Part shown: in pieces, positions 11,801-23,600 of the stretch
Layout: every line of letters starts with the position of its first letter
Position numbering within the stretch: the stretch's first letter is position 1
DNA from: Sphaerolaimus hirsutus
Lineage: Eukaryota; Nematoda; Chromadorea; Monhysterida; Sphaerolaimidae
DNA length: 64,000 nt
NCBI GenBank assembly: GCA_964036195.1
Contig: OZ038452.1
Coordinates: 14,192,704-14,256,703 of the forward strand
Reading direction: 5' to 3'
Position numbers and translations under genes: made by a program
The notes under the pieces: generated by a model
The model's database searches: none
Told to the model about the DNA's origin: nothing
What the model saw: the letters and a program-made list of their open reading frames with translations, nothing else

Positions 11801-12189
11801 AAATTATATGCTCCTACTTTTTTCAATGTCCTTCGCTCGAACAACAGGGTACGGGAACTATTCCAGGATTTACGCTACATTTTTATTCCAAATGTGACAA
11901 TGTAAATTTCACCGATTTTTTATCATTGTCGGCGCATGAAATTGCGAAAACCGCTTGAATGCATAATAAATAATACGCGAGTTTTTCATTTTTGTCATCT
12001 CAGCGACACTCATTCCAACACAGATATTTTGTGTGTCGCGCCCTGCAATTCCCGCCGGAGGGTTGGCTTCGTCTCAGCTTGGCAAATTGTTCCGTCACCT
12101 GGATAATGATCCGCCCGTCTGGCAGGGTGGTGGTGAAAAGCTTTGGAGATTCTGGCCACTTGCCAGCTAATTTGGTCACTTATAGTTGA
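8843..12189 (+). CDS. PGAM5: PGAM5-type mitochondrial serine/threonine phosphatase
   Basis: Six exons (8843-8989, 9558-9751, 9875-10011, 10392-10624, 10846-10964, 12024-12189) give 331 aa ending in TGA. PGAM5 is a histidine-phosphatase-fold protein of the mitochondrial membrane that dephosphorylates Ser/Thr targets in mitophagy and stress responses. Residues 9-28 are a hydrophobic membrane anchor after a basic start (MRPWTRLAK). WDSNWD (98-103) matches the multimerisation motif. LIRHGQY holds the catalytic His144 and VCHGNVIR the second histidine (H272). The C-terminal region [18 protein letters not shown] is strongly conserved in the family. Exons 3-6 are very secure. The exon 1 to exon 2 junction (P-V to S-F, phase 0) is the least certain, because this N-terminal linker is poorly conserved and the first intron carries repeats. 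The human protein is about 290 aa, so the linker is longer here. Confidence 0.92.
9059..9357. repeat. Inverted-repeat element in PGAM5-like intron 1
   Basis: The ends read GACATGTAAACCCGCTCGACATG and its near-complement at 9328-9357, about 300 bp apart. Related ends (TTTACCCGC, CATGTAGACCCG) occur near 25345-25390 and 46635-47010, so this is a dispersed family. No coding content was seen. Confidence 0.6.
11228..11687. mobile_element. hAT-like MITE, CAGGGACGTATCCAGG family
   Basis: It starts CAGTGGCGTAGCCAGG and ends CCTGGCTACGCCACTG. The 8-bp duplication AGTATATG lies at 11220-11227 and 11688-11695. It lies in intron 5 of the PGAM5-like gene, has long G and C runs inside both ends, and contains the GCGCGCAAGCGCGC-type hairpin near 11545. 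Confidence 0.85.
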
Positions 12190-12865
12190 AGAGTTTGACA
12201 GGGCGGGGGTGGGTTGAGTTGTGGTTAATTGCCGGGTTATGGTAGTTGTTCCGGATCTCCCACCTTTCCGGGATGTGATTTTAGAAGAATGTGTGAGTGT
12301 GTCTGAATTTATCTACATTTGTTTGTTCCAATCTGATCCCTGATACTCTGGTTTTCTATTTAGAGTGAACTGTAATGATTGGATTGTTGTATTTTCCAAC
12401 CTGCTATTTGAACCATTGCTTCACAATGAAATGTTTAACAGCTAGTTCCTTTTGTATTTTTGTACTGTACCTGATAAAAATATATTCAATTTGAATTGCA
12501 GCAGATTTGGGTCTATTATAATTAACTAAAAATGCATTACGATAATGCGTGAGGGAAGAACATTCCAGGATCGTTATTCACCAGCCCAATGGGACTTCAG
12601 TGGACATGGTTTTAATCGGCAAATGCAAATTGGTTTAGGGGTCGCCGTCTGGTCTCTGCGCGTTTGTCACAGTTTCGTGTGCTTGCAGAATTTGACTGGT
12701 CAGTCGAGGCCCTTGGTTGGGCTGGGTCAGGAGCCAGTTCATATAGTGTAAAGTAAGGAGTGAAATGTAAAGTGTTAGTAAAAATGGAAGAGTAACGTGA
12801 AAAGTTAAACAGTAAAGTAAAGTGAAATGTAAAGTGGCAAACGGAAAATACTGATAAAATCTTTG

Positions 12866-14949
12866 GGCAGCGTTTACACGGTTTTTTGTGACGACACCGA
12901 CAACGCTGGAAAAAGTTGCATACCGTATTACCTCGAATTTCCTCCCCTTGAATTAACCCCCCCCCCCCTCAAAATGGGCTGGGGAAATAATGAACCCCCC
13001 CCCCCTCGGAATAACCCCCCCTCCGGAATGATGTACATCATGTAAAGTCGGCGGACATTTCACCCTACAAAATCGGCGAGTTAGAATTCGCTCGCGAATA
13101 GAGCGAACACAAAACTTGGGTCCCACCCGGACGCTCGGAATTGAAAAAGAAAAAAATATTAAAAGAGAAATGGACGCTTCGCCGTGTCCGTGCGTGCACG
13201 CCGCCCGTTTCAACGTTTCGTTTCAACGTTGTCCATTGGAAGCGAAAAATTTGACTGTTTAAATGACCCTTTTACCGTTTTTGTCAATTTTTCATTCGTT
13301 GGCTCTGTTCCAATGGAAGAGTCCCCATATGAGAACTTGGCAGCCAGCCAAAATTGCGAAATCCGCTATAAATGTGGATAAAAAAGGCTAACACTAACTA
13401 TATAACCATGTATATAGACAAAAATAGCGATTATAAAGGTGGAAATTGGCAAAGTGGAGCAACTTTTAACGATTTTTAGCTAACTTTGACTTTTCACTCG
13501 CAGTTGTATAATATACGCAACTGGAAACTGGGATAAGAGCCAAGTTTTCATACGTGACCCGATCCATTCCAATCATTAAAATATTGCGTCACAATAATGA
13601 CGACTGCACTCTCCACTGGAGAGACTGACGCAAATGTTTGTAGGGCGATACGTCTGCCGACTTTATGCAATGTACATGATGTATTTATTTCTACTAATTT
13701 GCATTGCAACTACACTTACACGCTCATTTGCGTACAGATGTACATCATTAGCCCCAATATACCGTATATCCTTGAATAAGACCCCAGGGGCGTTATTATT
13801 TCGTCAGAGGTTTTGGAGGGGGGAGTTATTCAAGGGGGGGTACTATTCAAGGGGGGGAGTTATTTTTTCCTCAGAACTTCCAGGAAAACTTTCACTTTAT
13901 TCATTGTTTGTATGCATTCCTTCAACACATCTAATGCAGAAAATGACCAGTTCAACAAGAACAAAAACAACGTATCCATCCTAAAATTCGTGTTCATCGG
14001 CGTCTGAATCATTCAAATACACATTGTCGTTTTACCCAGAGGGGGGACTTATTCAAGAGGGGGGAGTTATTCAAGGGGGGGCGTTATTTTTTCCTCACCT
14101 GGCCAACAGGGGGGTGTTATTCAAGGGGGGTATTATTCAAGGGGGGGGGGGTCTTATTCAAGGGGGGGTATTATTCAAGGGGGGGGTCTTATTCAAGGAT
14201 ATACGGTAACCTATTTTCTCAGATTTATCACCGTTTTTGTGTATGAAAAAGCGTATTCTCTAGTATGAGTTTAACGAAAATTTCTGACGAAATAATAAAA
14301 AAACCCTCGAATAAACCCCCCCCCCCCTCGAATTAACCCTCCCTCAAATTTCGCTGGCGAAATAATAAACCCCTATGGGGGTATTTCGAGGTAATACGGT
14401 ATTTCAAGTGTTAAGTTCCATATTCATGAGATAATGTGGTCAATTATACATAGTACTTAGGTTATTATACATGTCAAATTTCAGATGAATTGTGCCTATC
14501 ACTCAAGAGTTATAGAAGTTTACAAAAAAGTTGGACATTGTCGGTGGCCGTCAGCTCTGCCGACAAATCCACAAAAAAATTAGTCGTGACATTGCCAAGT
14601 GTGACGATTCCAAATTCAAATGCTGTGATCGTCACACATAATGCGACAATGCCAAAAAAGTGCCTAATTGTCGTCAAAGGCCCGAACGCGTTTTTCATGT
14701 GACGACACTCGGCATTTGCCATCACCTAGTGCCATGAGAATTCCTTGCAAAATGGCAACAACGCATGGCACAATCAAACAAGGATGCCATACATCTAAAA
14801 AAAATTGTCGGCAATAGCGAGGCCAATTTGTTGTCGTCAGCAGCGAGGCCGACATGTCGTCACACATGTAAAATTTGCAAAATTTGTGGCAAAATGGCCT
14901 GTGACGACTGAAATTTTCTGTCGTCACAAAAAATCCGTGTAAACGCCGC
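12866..14949. mobile_element. Large inverted-repeat element with CGTTTACACGG ends, three-layer nest
   Basis: The left end, GCAGCGTTTACACGGTTTTTTG followed by TGACGACA, pairs with the right end TCGTCACAAAAAATCCGTGTAAACGCCGC. Inside it lies an ACCGTATT-type element (about 12921-14401), which itself contains another (about 13760-14208). The ends resemble those of the TTAA-flanked elements at 25861-26677, and TTAA follows the right end, but the left TTAA is missing. No transposase-like ORF was seen. Confidence 0.65.
12921..14401. repeat. ACCGTATTACCTCGAATT element with a second copy inside
   Basis: The ends are TACCGTATTACCTCGAATT and GTATTTCGAGGTAATACGGT. The inner copy at about 13760-14208 has ends ACCGTATATCCTTGAATAAG and TTATTCAAGGATATACGGT. 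The interiors consist of C-runs or G-runs joined to GAATTAACC or TTATTCAAG units. This is the most copied fold-back family in the window. Confidence 0.7.
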
Positions 14950-17900
14950 CTTAAAAAAAGTAAAAATTATTTTGTTTTTTTTCGTTTGTCTTTTTACTTT
15001 TCACTTTACCCTTTACTTTTTCTTTACACTTCACTTTACTTTTAACTACTCGCTTCACTTTACTCTCTACTCGCCGTTTTACTTTACTCTTCACTTTTTA
15101 CTCCACCACTGGGAACTGGCCCCGGATGTTGTGGTTGTTGGGCTGTCCGGTGCCCGCCCTCTTGCTCCGTTTTCTTCGCGCTCTTAATGCTGATGTTGAA
15201 ATCATGCCGAGTAATGTTCAAGTTTACCTATTTTTTACTCTGACGCAACTTCGTTTCACCTCGAACTCATTGTGGTGCCCGCGTTTTAAAATATGCTTGT
15301 CATTTGACCATTTTCGCCACTGGCTGTTGTAGTGTGTAGATACATGATTTTACAAAATTCAAAGTTTCCGACTAAGCTGATGGTCATCGTGGTCACGTGT
15401 CACGCTTATCCTTTTCTGTGTACCATAATACATTTGACATCTGTTACCACATAAAATGTGATGCGATGGCGCCGCTTCTGCCTTTTTCGAAGGGCACGGC
15501 GCCATCTTTATAATAGAGTCTGAAGGCCTGTTACAACATTTATTGTAGGTAAGTAGTTGCTCGAATAGTACGCCCTTTAATACGCCCCCCCCCCTGAAAG
15601 ACGAGTGAGGAAATAACAATCCCCCCTAAAGAGATTTGATCAATTTATTGTGCGCAATTTTTACAAGAATAGCTCGTTATTTTGTTAATAAAGCATATTT
15701 TGTGGATTGAGTTGACAGAAATATGCTTGAAAATTTTGATGAAATGATAATCCTTCGCTCGAATAGTCCTCCCTTCAAAAGAAAGTCTGACGAAGTAATA
15801 ATTCCTCAGGGGATTATTCAAGCAAATAGGGTAAGCATTTGCTGCAAATGTGTGTGGCGCCTGGCGCCATTCTGAACACCACAGTACTCCGTCTCTATGC
15901 AAGGCGCCAGGAGCTCTTGTCTACATTTCCTGTGCCGACATTTGCCACCTAGGTATATGCCAAAAATAACGGTAATTCATATCTACGAAGCATTATTTGC
16001 TTTTCACAGTTGCATCCTATTTTTGTCGTAAAATAGAGGAAGTTGACAAAAGTAGAGTGAAACAGCTGGTTGCGGCGTGTCCATTGCATTTTCAAATGAA
16101 AATTTTCTCTTGTATTTATCTTTCCTCTTGTACTGTTTGTCGCATCTTTCACAGTGGATAAGCGTAGAATGTTATTTCGGTGTAGGTTTTTAGTCATCGG
16201 GCAGTATAACTAGGTATTTCTTGCACTGTTTTTACTTTTAAGTACAGTTTACAGCGTAGCTTCATAGCTAATGAAGCTTAACGTTGCAGCTTACCAATCT
16301 CATATCGCAGCGGAGTAAAGCAACAACAAAGTTATGATTAGCCAGTGAAGTGTGCTTTCGTATCACCTCCTATAAGAGCGGCCGCTGGCCGTTGTCGCGC
16401 CGTTTCTGCGTAACCATAACTTTGCGCTATCTGCGGGAATCGATATGAGTATGTTTCCCAGTCAGACTTGTCAGAGTGATTTTGTGAACAGATAAATAGG
16501 CATTATTTATGTCATAGCAATACAATGTGACTGAATGTGCGGAATTATGAATTTATGATCCTATGAAAATTACATTATTACATGACCAGGGTTGGTTTTA
16601 GTAAAATTATTTTTACTAAAGTTGTATTAAAATTGTATTTTATTTTATTCAGATTTTATTCTATTCTTCAATTTTCCATTTAAGTTTCATTTTTATTTTT
16701 TATTTTAGTTTGTGACCAGGGTTGGTTTTAGTAAAATTCTTTTGAAAAATAGCATTTTATTTATAAAACAATTCTTATTTTATTTTATTCTTCAATTTTC
16801 CATTTTTTTTATTTATATTTTTTCTGAGATTTAGTCAACCCTGATTATGGAATTGTTCTTATGAAATTATGATAGCACACGTTCTGTGCTAGCAATGTGC
16901 ACTCAATGTGATCATTTCCAGTCAAGTTCCAGAAATTGTCAAGAGATGCAAATTTTATACAAAATAAGAAAAGTTCTAGTGGTAAAGTAAGTGAACAAGT
17001 AACTTAAAGCTGCGTATATTTTCATCTCAACTTTTACTTTTGGCCCCACAAACTGCGACAGGCGGACACGTCTGGTGCGCACTTGGCCAGTTTTACCCGT
17101 GTGCGTCTTGGGCTTTTCCTATCCTAGACATCTGGGATTAAGCTTTGCCCTGTACACATTGAGCTCTACCCGGCTTACAGCTACTATGGATCTCGATTTT
17201 TGACACTGAGTGTATGTGTGTAGAATTAGATCTCTGCATTTGGCATCAGAGCGATGTCGGTCGAATGAAGCGTAATTGGCGTACAGAAATATATTCGTAC
17301 CATTAAATATGGCAGCGGCACTGCGCATGCGTGGTCACTGATGTATTTACAGCTTGATAATTCATTCATGGCAACTGGCTTGCATGTTTCAATCCAGTTA
17401 AGTATCTGACTGTACAAGTAGATATGTACAAAATCGTGTGCATGGAAGTATAGGTCGCGTATTGAGCTTAAAGTGCATGCACGGTCTCTCATTTATAGAT
17501 AGAAGTGCATTGATAGTGGCCCATTCTGTACAGTAAGTGCCCCGTCAATTTGTCTAAGTTGCACAAACCAATTGCATGTCAAATGCACCCAGAAAGCAAT
17601 GGGTAACGGGCATTTCTGCGGGACAATTTTCTGTACAGTCGAAGATAGCTCTGGTCAGCTTTCTTATTAGGTACACTATTTGCTTATGTTTCTGCGTGTT
17701 ACTTGAAACTAGTGATATCGTTGCGCCACTGCACTGGCGCCGGTGGTGCCAAATGGCGCCATTAGCGCCCATTTTTTCATGGCGCCTGGCGCGCAGTCCT
17801 AAAAATGGGCCACAATGGCGCCAACATGGTATTAGGATGAGTTTTGAAAAACAGTCAATTTATCAAAAAAGAGCACACCAAAAATTGATTTTAAGCTGAA

Positions 17901-18824
17901 AATTGCTCGATGGAAGTGATGAAGATTTCGGTTTTTGTTGCATTTTTCGACGTTTATGTATGTTACAAACAACAGATTAATACTGGGATTTCAAGAGAAT
18001 TCTGGCGAAATAATAACCCCTCCTCAAAATTTCCACTCTTAAAAAAAACCTCTGGGGGTAATTCGAGGATTTACAATATTCTTTTTGCAGAGTAGGTTTT
18101 GTTGTTTGTTTTGTTATCATTTAACACAGCGTGAATGGCGGAAGTGAATGGACAGTGAAATCATGTCCACTGGGTTCCTTATATTTTTCAAATGATATCC
18201 CCCTAACGAATTGTGTCTTGCCGACCCTGGCACCTTTTTCTGAATGGCAGCATAGCGCCATTGGCGCCCGTAGTCCTTTTTGTCGCTTTTCCATCACTAC
18301 TTGAAACATATTTGAGTTCAGTCTGAGCGCCAAATGCATGCAGACGCTTACAAGTTGACCTACATAAAAATGTACATAAATACATGCCTACAATAATAAG
18401 TAGTACAAATATTGCTTTGTTTTGTATTGCACTGCGGTGCATTTGTTAAGAAACCGGAGTTTTCCCGTAGTTACAAGTTTCTCAGCTCGAACTGCTGGTG
18501 GTTGTAAAAACTGTTTGATTTATCTAATAATTGACTTCGGTTGTGTTCTGTTCATGGTTGTGTGTATTTAGGTATTTTGTCTTTATGTGCATGTCACTGC
18601 AGCTGAATGGTGTAGTAATATGCTTTCTTAACCACCACGTTGTTATAAATATCTATATTCTCAAGTATTTTACTTTGCGGTAGGCGCAGTGGGTAAATGT
18701 GCGAAGAGTACAAGCTTCCAAATATTTACTTCCTGGTCGGAAAGTTTCCTTTCTGGCCCTCCCATTGTTTGCTTTGTGATCGTTTCTAGGTTTCCGACTT
18801 CAGCCGTTTTCTGAATATTGCGAG

Positions 18825-19724
18825 TAGTGATGGAAAAGCGCCAGAAAAAAGGGCGCCAGGCGCCAATGGCGCCATGGCGCCATTCGGAAACTGGGCGCCA
18901 AGCGCCAAGGGCGCCATGGCGCCATTCGGAAAGTGGGCGCCAGGCGCCAAGGGCGCCACGGAAAGAGGGCGCCAAGCGCCAAGGGCGCCATGGCGCCAAT
19001 TGAAAAGAAGGGCGCCAGGCGCCAATGGCGCCAGAATAAAAAAGCGAGTAGAATACCCTGCGTGTGCTAAAAATGTTTCTCCAGCACTGTAGTGCACACA
19101 TTCACTTCTTTATTCATGTTCTCCAGGATGTAATCAGCAAAAATGAGACTAGCAACAAACTTTTGTGCAAAAACCGTACTCACACGTGATATTCAATTCA
19201 AAAACTTTCGAAAATTCTCAATCGACAAAACAATGAATGCACATCAAATAGATTTCCAATATATGTTTTCTTGAAGCGGGCGACAACGGAATTCCAATAA
19301 TTTCAATCCGTTGATTTACGAGTTTGCAAGTTCACCGGTCTATCATGCTTAGCTTCTGATCCGTTACACGTATCTGATAAAAATTGGATGAAACATATAC
19401 ATCCACTCACACCACTTTGTCTATTTTCCAGTGAATTTTGATCATTCACAGACCCGTTTTTTTCTTTTTTATTCATTCACGCAGCACTCACCTTGAAACA
19501 ATGCTGGCGCCATTTTGGCGCCGTTTTAGGGCAGGGCGCCAGGCGCCAAGGGCGCCACGGGAAAAGGGCGCCAAGCGCCAAGGGCGCCATGGCGCCTTTC
19601 AGAAAGTTGGCGCCAGGCGCCAAGGGCGCCACAGAAAAAGGGCGCCAAGCGCCAATGGCGCCATGGCGCGGCGCCCTTTGGCGCCCTCAAATGGCGCCAG
19701 CGCCATGGCGCCATTCCATCACTA
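18825..19724. mobile_element. hAT-like MITE built of GCGCCA palindromes, split by an insertion
   Basis: The element starts TAGTGATGGAAAAGCGCCAG and ends GCGCCATTCCATCACTA. An exact 8-bp duplication ATTGCGAG lies at 18817-18824 and 19725-19732. Most of the body is repeats of GGCGCC, GGCGCCAAGCGCC and CATGGCGCC, which are self-complementary. About 460 bp of unrelated AT-rich sequence (about 19036-19495) separates two GCGCCA blocks and is probably a later insertion. ORFs full of GAWRP-like repeats here only translate the motif. Confidence 0.8.
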
Positions 19725-20689
19725 ATTGCGAGCATATGGCGTAGATTTCCACTGGAGGTGACAAATACATTTGTTGAATGAACTGTGGTTAATGTACTTC
19801 ATGTTCTAAGTTCTGGGCCAGTTTGTAATTATTTACGTCTGGGGTTGACAACCGCTTTCGTTTCGGCTGACGCACATGTAAATACCGCCTACAATACATT
19901 TACAATAAAATTTTAGCATGAATTTCATGTCAGCCGCATGTGTAGGTATTTCTCAACTGTGTACAGGTCTTATGGGTGTAAATATTTCTAGCATGACTTT
20001 GGCCGCGTCACTTGTGTATTAGATATTTATACACAATTCTGCGTATTGAAACCAACTGGTTCTAGTTTACACAATTTGTTTGTGACCCCTTGTGTTTGTG
20101 ACCCGCCGATTTTTTTAACACTATATCATTCCCGAGTTGTAAAAAAAAAACCATGATGTTACACTGGGTGACCTATTATTTATACTCAAACCTGTGGTGT
20201 CATGTCGTTCTTTCAACCGGACTTTTGACCAAATCTCGGAAAAATATTGCGACACCCTGTACTTTGCCTGGGCTGTCCGGGCCAGCAAAGTTTTCAATTT
20301 TTCTGTACCAAAATTTATTGATGTACCGCCAGCCGTGCAAAATGTGCACGCCGTACACAAAAATGTTTTTGAAGCGATCCTGGATCCTGGTGCTCACTAC
20401 CTTTGTTTACCCGTTTATTCGATTTTTTGCCGCTCTTCTTTGAAACATTGTCGCGTTGAAACTGTGTGAACTTCACGTTGGTTTCACGTGAACTGTCGAC
20501 TTCACTGAAAGCGAACAAATTTTCGCCTTCCCACAAAACGTTTTTTATCCACTCCACCGACAAAAATCTCACTCACAACAATCGCAAACAAAATAATTAA
20601 AACACTTTTTAAAAACCCCGCAGAATCACCACCATTTAGGCACATAATAAACTACCTAATCGGCATAATCCAGACTCGGCCCATCCAGC

Positions 20690-23600
20690 ATGTTGTCGTT
20701 GCGCGGCGCGGCGACCAGCAGTAGCTGCGCGGCGGTCGCGGCGGCGCACTGCGCGCTGGGGGCGGCGGGCGGCAGCGGCGGCTGCGTCGCCAGGCACGGC
20801 AGGAGGGCGCACTTGGGCAGGACGCAGGTGAGTGTGCACCGTGGCTGGGTTGTCGTGTGGTGGCTATTCGTGTCGGCCGCTGGCGCTTTCTGAGTTTCGC
20901 GTGTACATTGGGTTGATGTGAGACAGCTGTGGTGTTCCTTATTTCCTCGAATAAATCCCCTCGAAATGCCCCCAGGTGTAAGCAACCTGGAAATAATAAA
21001 CACCCTCAAAATTTGCTGGCGAAATATGAAACCCCCTGGGGGTATTTCGAGGAAATACGGTGTTTGGTGTTGGAGCATTCTTTCATATGACAGGATTGAG
21101 TGCACTGATTGGGCGCAATTACCACCAATATCAATCTTGTGATTTATTTACAATAGATTTTCATCTCATGCAATCACCTTCGACAGATACGAATATGCAC
21201 CATCACCAATTTTCTCGCTAGTGTCTACAAATGTGATTCACACGTGAAAAACTTCACGTCACTGGAAAATTTCCTCGATCCTCTTCGCAGTCGCGCCTGT
21301 TGGCGTCGGAGCACCACGCCAAGGACTCGGGCTCGTACACGTACGACGACGTGAGCCACCCCATCAAAAGACGACCCGCCTGGACCGCCGCCACCGAGGC
21401 CTTCAAGAGCGTGCCCTTGGAGAGTGGTCGGTTGCTACATAGCTGGTTTACACGGTAGCGTGTGGTTTGTCTCTGGTTCTGTTTTGATGCTGCTGTAGGG
21501 ACATATTGAACGAATGTACAGGGGTGGGCATTTTCAGTTAACGCTGGAAAAACGCGATAGCTTGGGTTACGGTTGAACTAGCACAATGGAATTTTAACAC
21601 AATAGAATAGACTGCATAGTGTAGTATTTGATTGAATTACTACAATATATTCAATCAAATACTACAATAGGCCACCTATTGTGTAGTTTGCAACCCAAAC
21701 GGCCACATTTTGGGTGAATTCTGGAACACACAGTTTTTAGTGTAATTTTGTGACTTGACCCCCTTTATCTCGGGACTGGGGGACTATTCGAGAAAAAAAG
21801 ACGAATTTTGATGTAGCCCTGACCCCATACCACAACATACTCAAAGGGCATCAAAATCGGCCAATGTACGACAGAATGGGACGACACCAAAGACCGGTGA
21901 CCCCCCTCTAATGCCACCCTCGATTTATCCTATGGGTGACGCCAAGTCACAAAATTACACTAAAAACTGTGTGTTCCACAACTCACCCAAAATGTGGCCG
22001 TTTGGGTTGCAAACTTCAGAATAGGTGTCCTATGGCGTCTACTCTATTGTGTTACAATTTCATTGTAATAGCTCAACCGTAGCTCAAGCTATCGCGTTTT
22101 TCCAGCGGTAACTGTAAATGCCCACCCCTGTATTTATTGTGGAGTGGATAGTCTCAGCGAATTGGTTTGTGGATAGTGGCTGACGTTAAAAGTAAGTAGA
22201 TAAAATTTTGAATGTGTAGTTTAAGCAATAATTTGGTAGAAGAAAAAAAAGAAATTGACTGCCAGTCCCGCGTCCGGTAAGGTGGCAAGTCAAATGTCAA
22301 ATCTCATAACACTCTTTTCACCGGCTATGCGCGCAGGCAACCACATCTACGTGCACGGCATCGCGGCCACGCCGACGCCGCTGCTGCGCGGCCTGTGCGA
22401 GACGGTCATCCAGAGGGACTTGAAAGGCATCACGCTGCACCACTTGCACTTGGAGGGCGACGCGCCCTGGGTCAACGAGGATTATGCCGGTGGCTTACTT
22501 GTAATTGTTTTTAATTTTTATGAGTACATATTTGATGGAGTGATTCTTTCTCCAATTTCACATGGCTTTAGGTTCAAACATCTTTAAAATACCAAGTCGC
22601 CAGTTGTAGTAATTTCAAAATAAAATTTTGCGACACTGAAATCGATCACCATATTTATATACTGGTTTTAGAATTCTTAGATGTTCAAAATAAAGTAGCA
22701 AATTTGCTAAACCCGTGAAATTAATAAGCCGGTCCGCTCAGAAATGTAGGTAGACCAAAACTTTGTCTATCCGCGCGTCAATGAATTGCCCCTCCTCGCG
22801 GCAGGCCGTATACGATCGAACTCTCTGTTCACGGGCGCCAATCTGCGTAAAGCCGTGGCCGAGGGCAGAGCGGATTGCGTGTCCGTTTTCTTGTCAGAGA
22901 TTCCAGCCTTGTTCCGCAAGAATAAGTACCAAATCGACGTGGCGCTCATTCATGTCAGTTATTTGAATATTTTTGACGGTGCATGACTGCCTTCGGGTGT
23001 AAAGTGTAAAGTCAAGTGTCAAATGTCATGTAAAATCTCATACAAATTTGTCAATTGTTATGCAAAGTGTTAAAAATTTATTTTTTATTTTGTATAACAT
23101 TTTACGTGACATTTGACACTTCACTTTACGCCTTACATGGCACGGGACTCCCATCCAAGGCAGTTCTTTTTACTTTTTACCCACGGTGTTGTATTTTTAT
23201 GACTATCTTTGACTTTCAGAGAGGTTATTATTATTTTTAGTAAAGAAATTATTTTTGTCATGTCACTTAACACGGAATTATTCAAAACGGGAATTACTCA
23301 AGCGGGGTTGTTCAAGGCAACACAATATCAGAGCACTGTACCTAGGGCTCTAACTCGACTCGACTCGACTCGTGACTCGAGGGTAAAACAGAGTACCGAC
23401 TCGACTCGTCTGACTCGACCGGAAAAATATGGCCCAAACTCGAGACTCGAGGTTTCTGCCTGACTCGACTTGGAATTTTGGCAAATTTCGAGTCAGGGTT
23501 TCCATTGAATAATGTCCTAAAAATCCATTTTGATATGAACTTTTTAACATATTTTTCAAAAAATTTGCGCGTGAGCGCGCATTTCCACACCACATGTGTG

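Larger units (their letters stand above)
12190..20689. other. Gene-free 8.5-kb region rich in repeats
   Basis: No credible exon was found between the PGAM5-like and CoA-transferase genes. Besides the elements listed separately, it holds a CTTTACTTTTCACTTTA-type low-complexity tract (about 14960-15105), an ACCGTATT-type fragment (about 15545-15835), a fold-back element with CAGGGTTGGTTTTAGTAAAAT repeats (about 16587-16845), and GCGCCA-rich pieces near 15860-15910, 17725-17825 and 18225-18300. The remaining DNA looks unique and AT-rich, with nothing recognisable. Confidence 0.5.

Noticed and set aside
18670..19101. Minus-strand ORF with repeated GAWRP/WRHGALGAWRP-like residues
   Set aside because: It only translates the GCGCCA palindromes; all frames on both strands give similar repeats.
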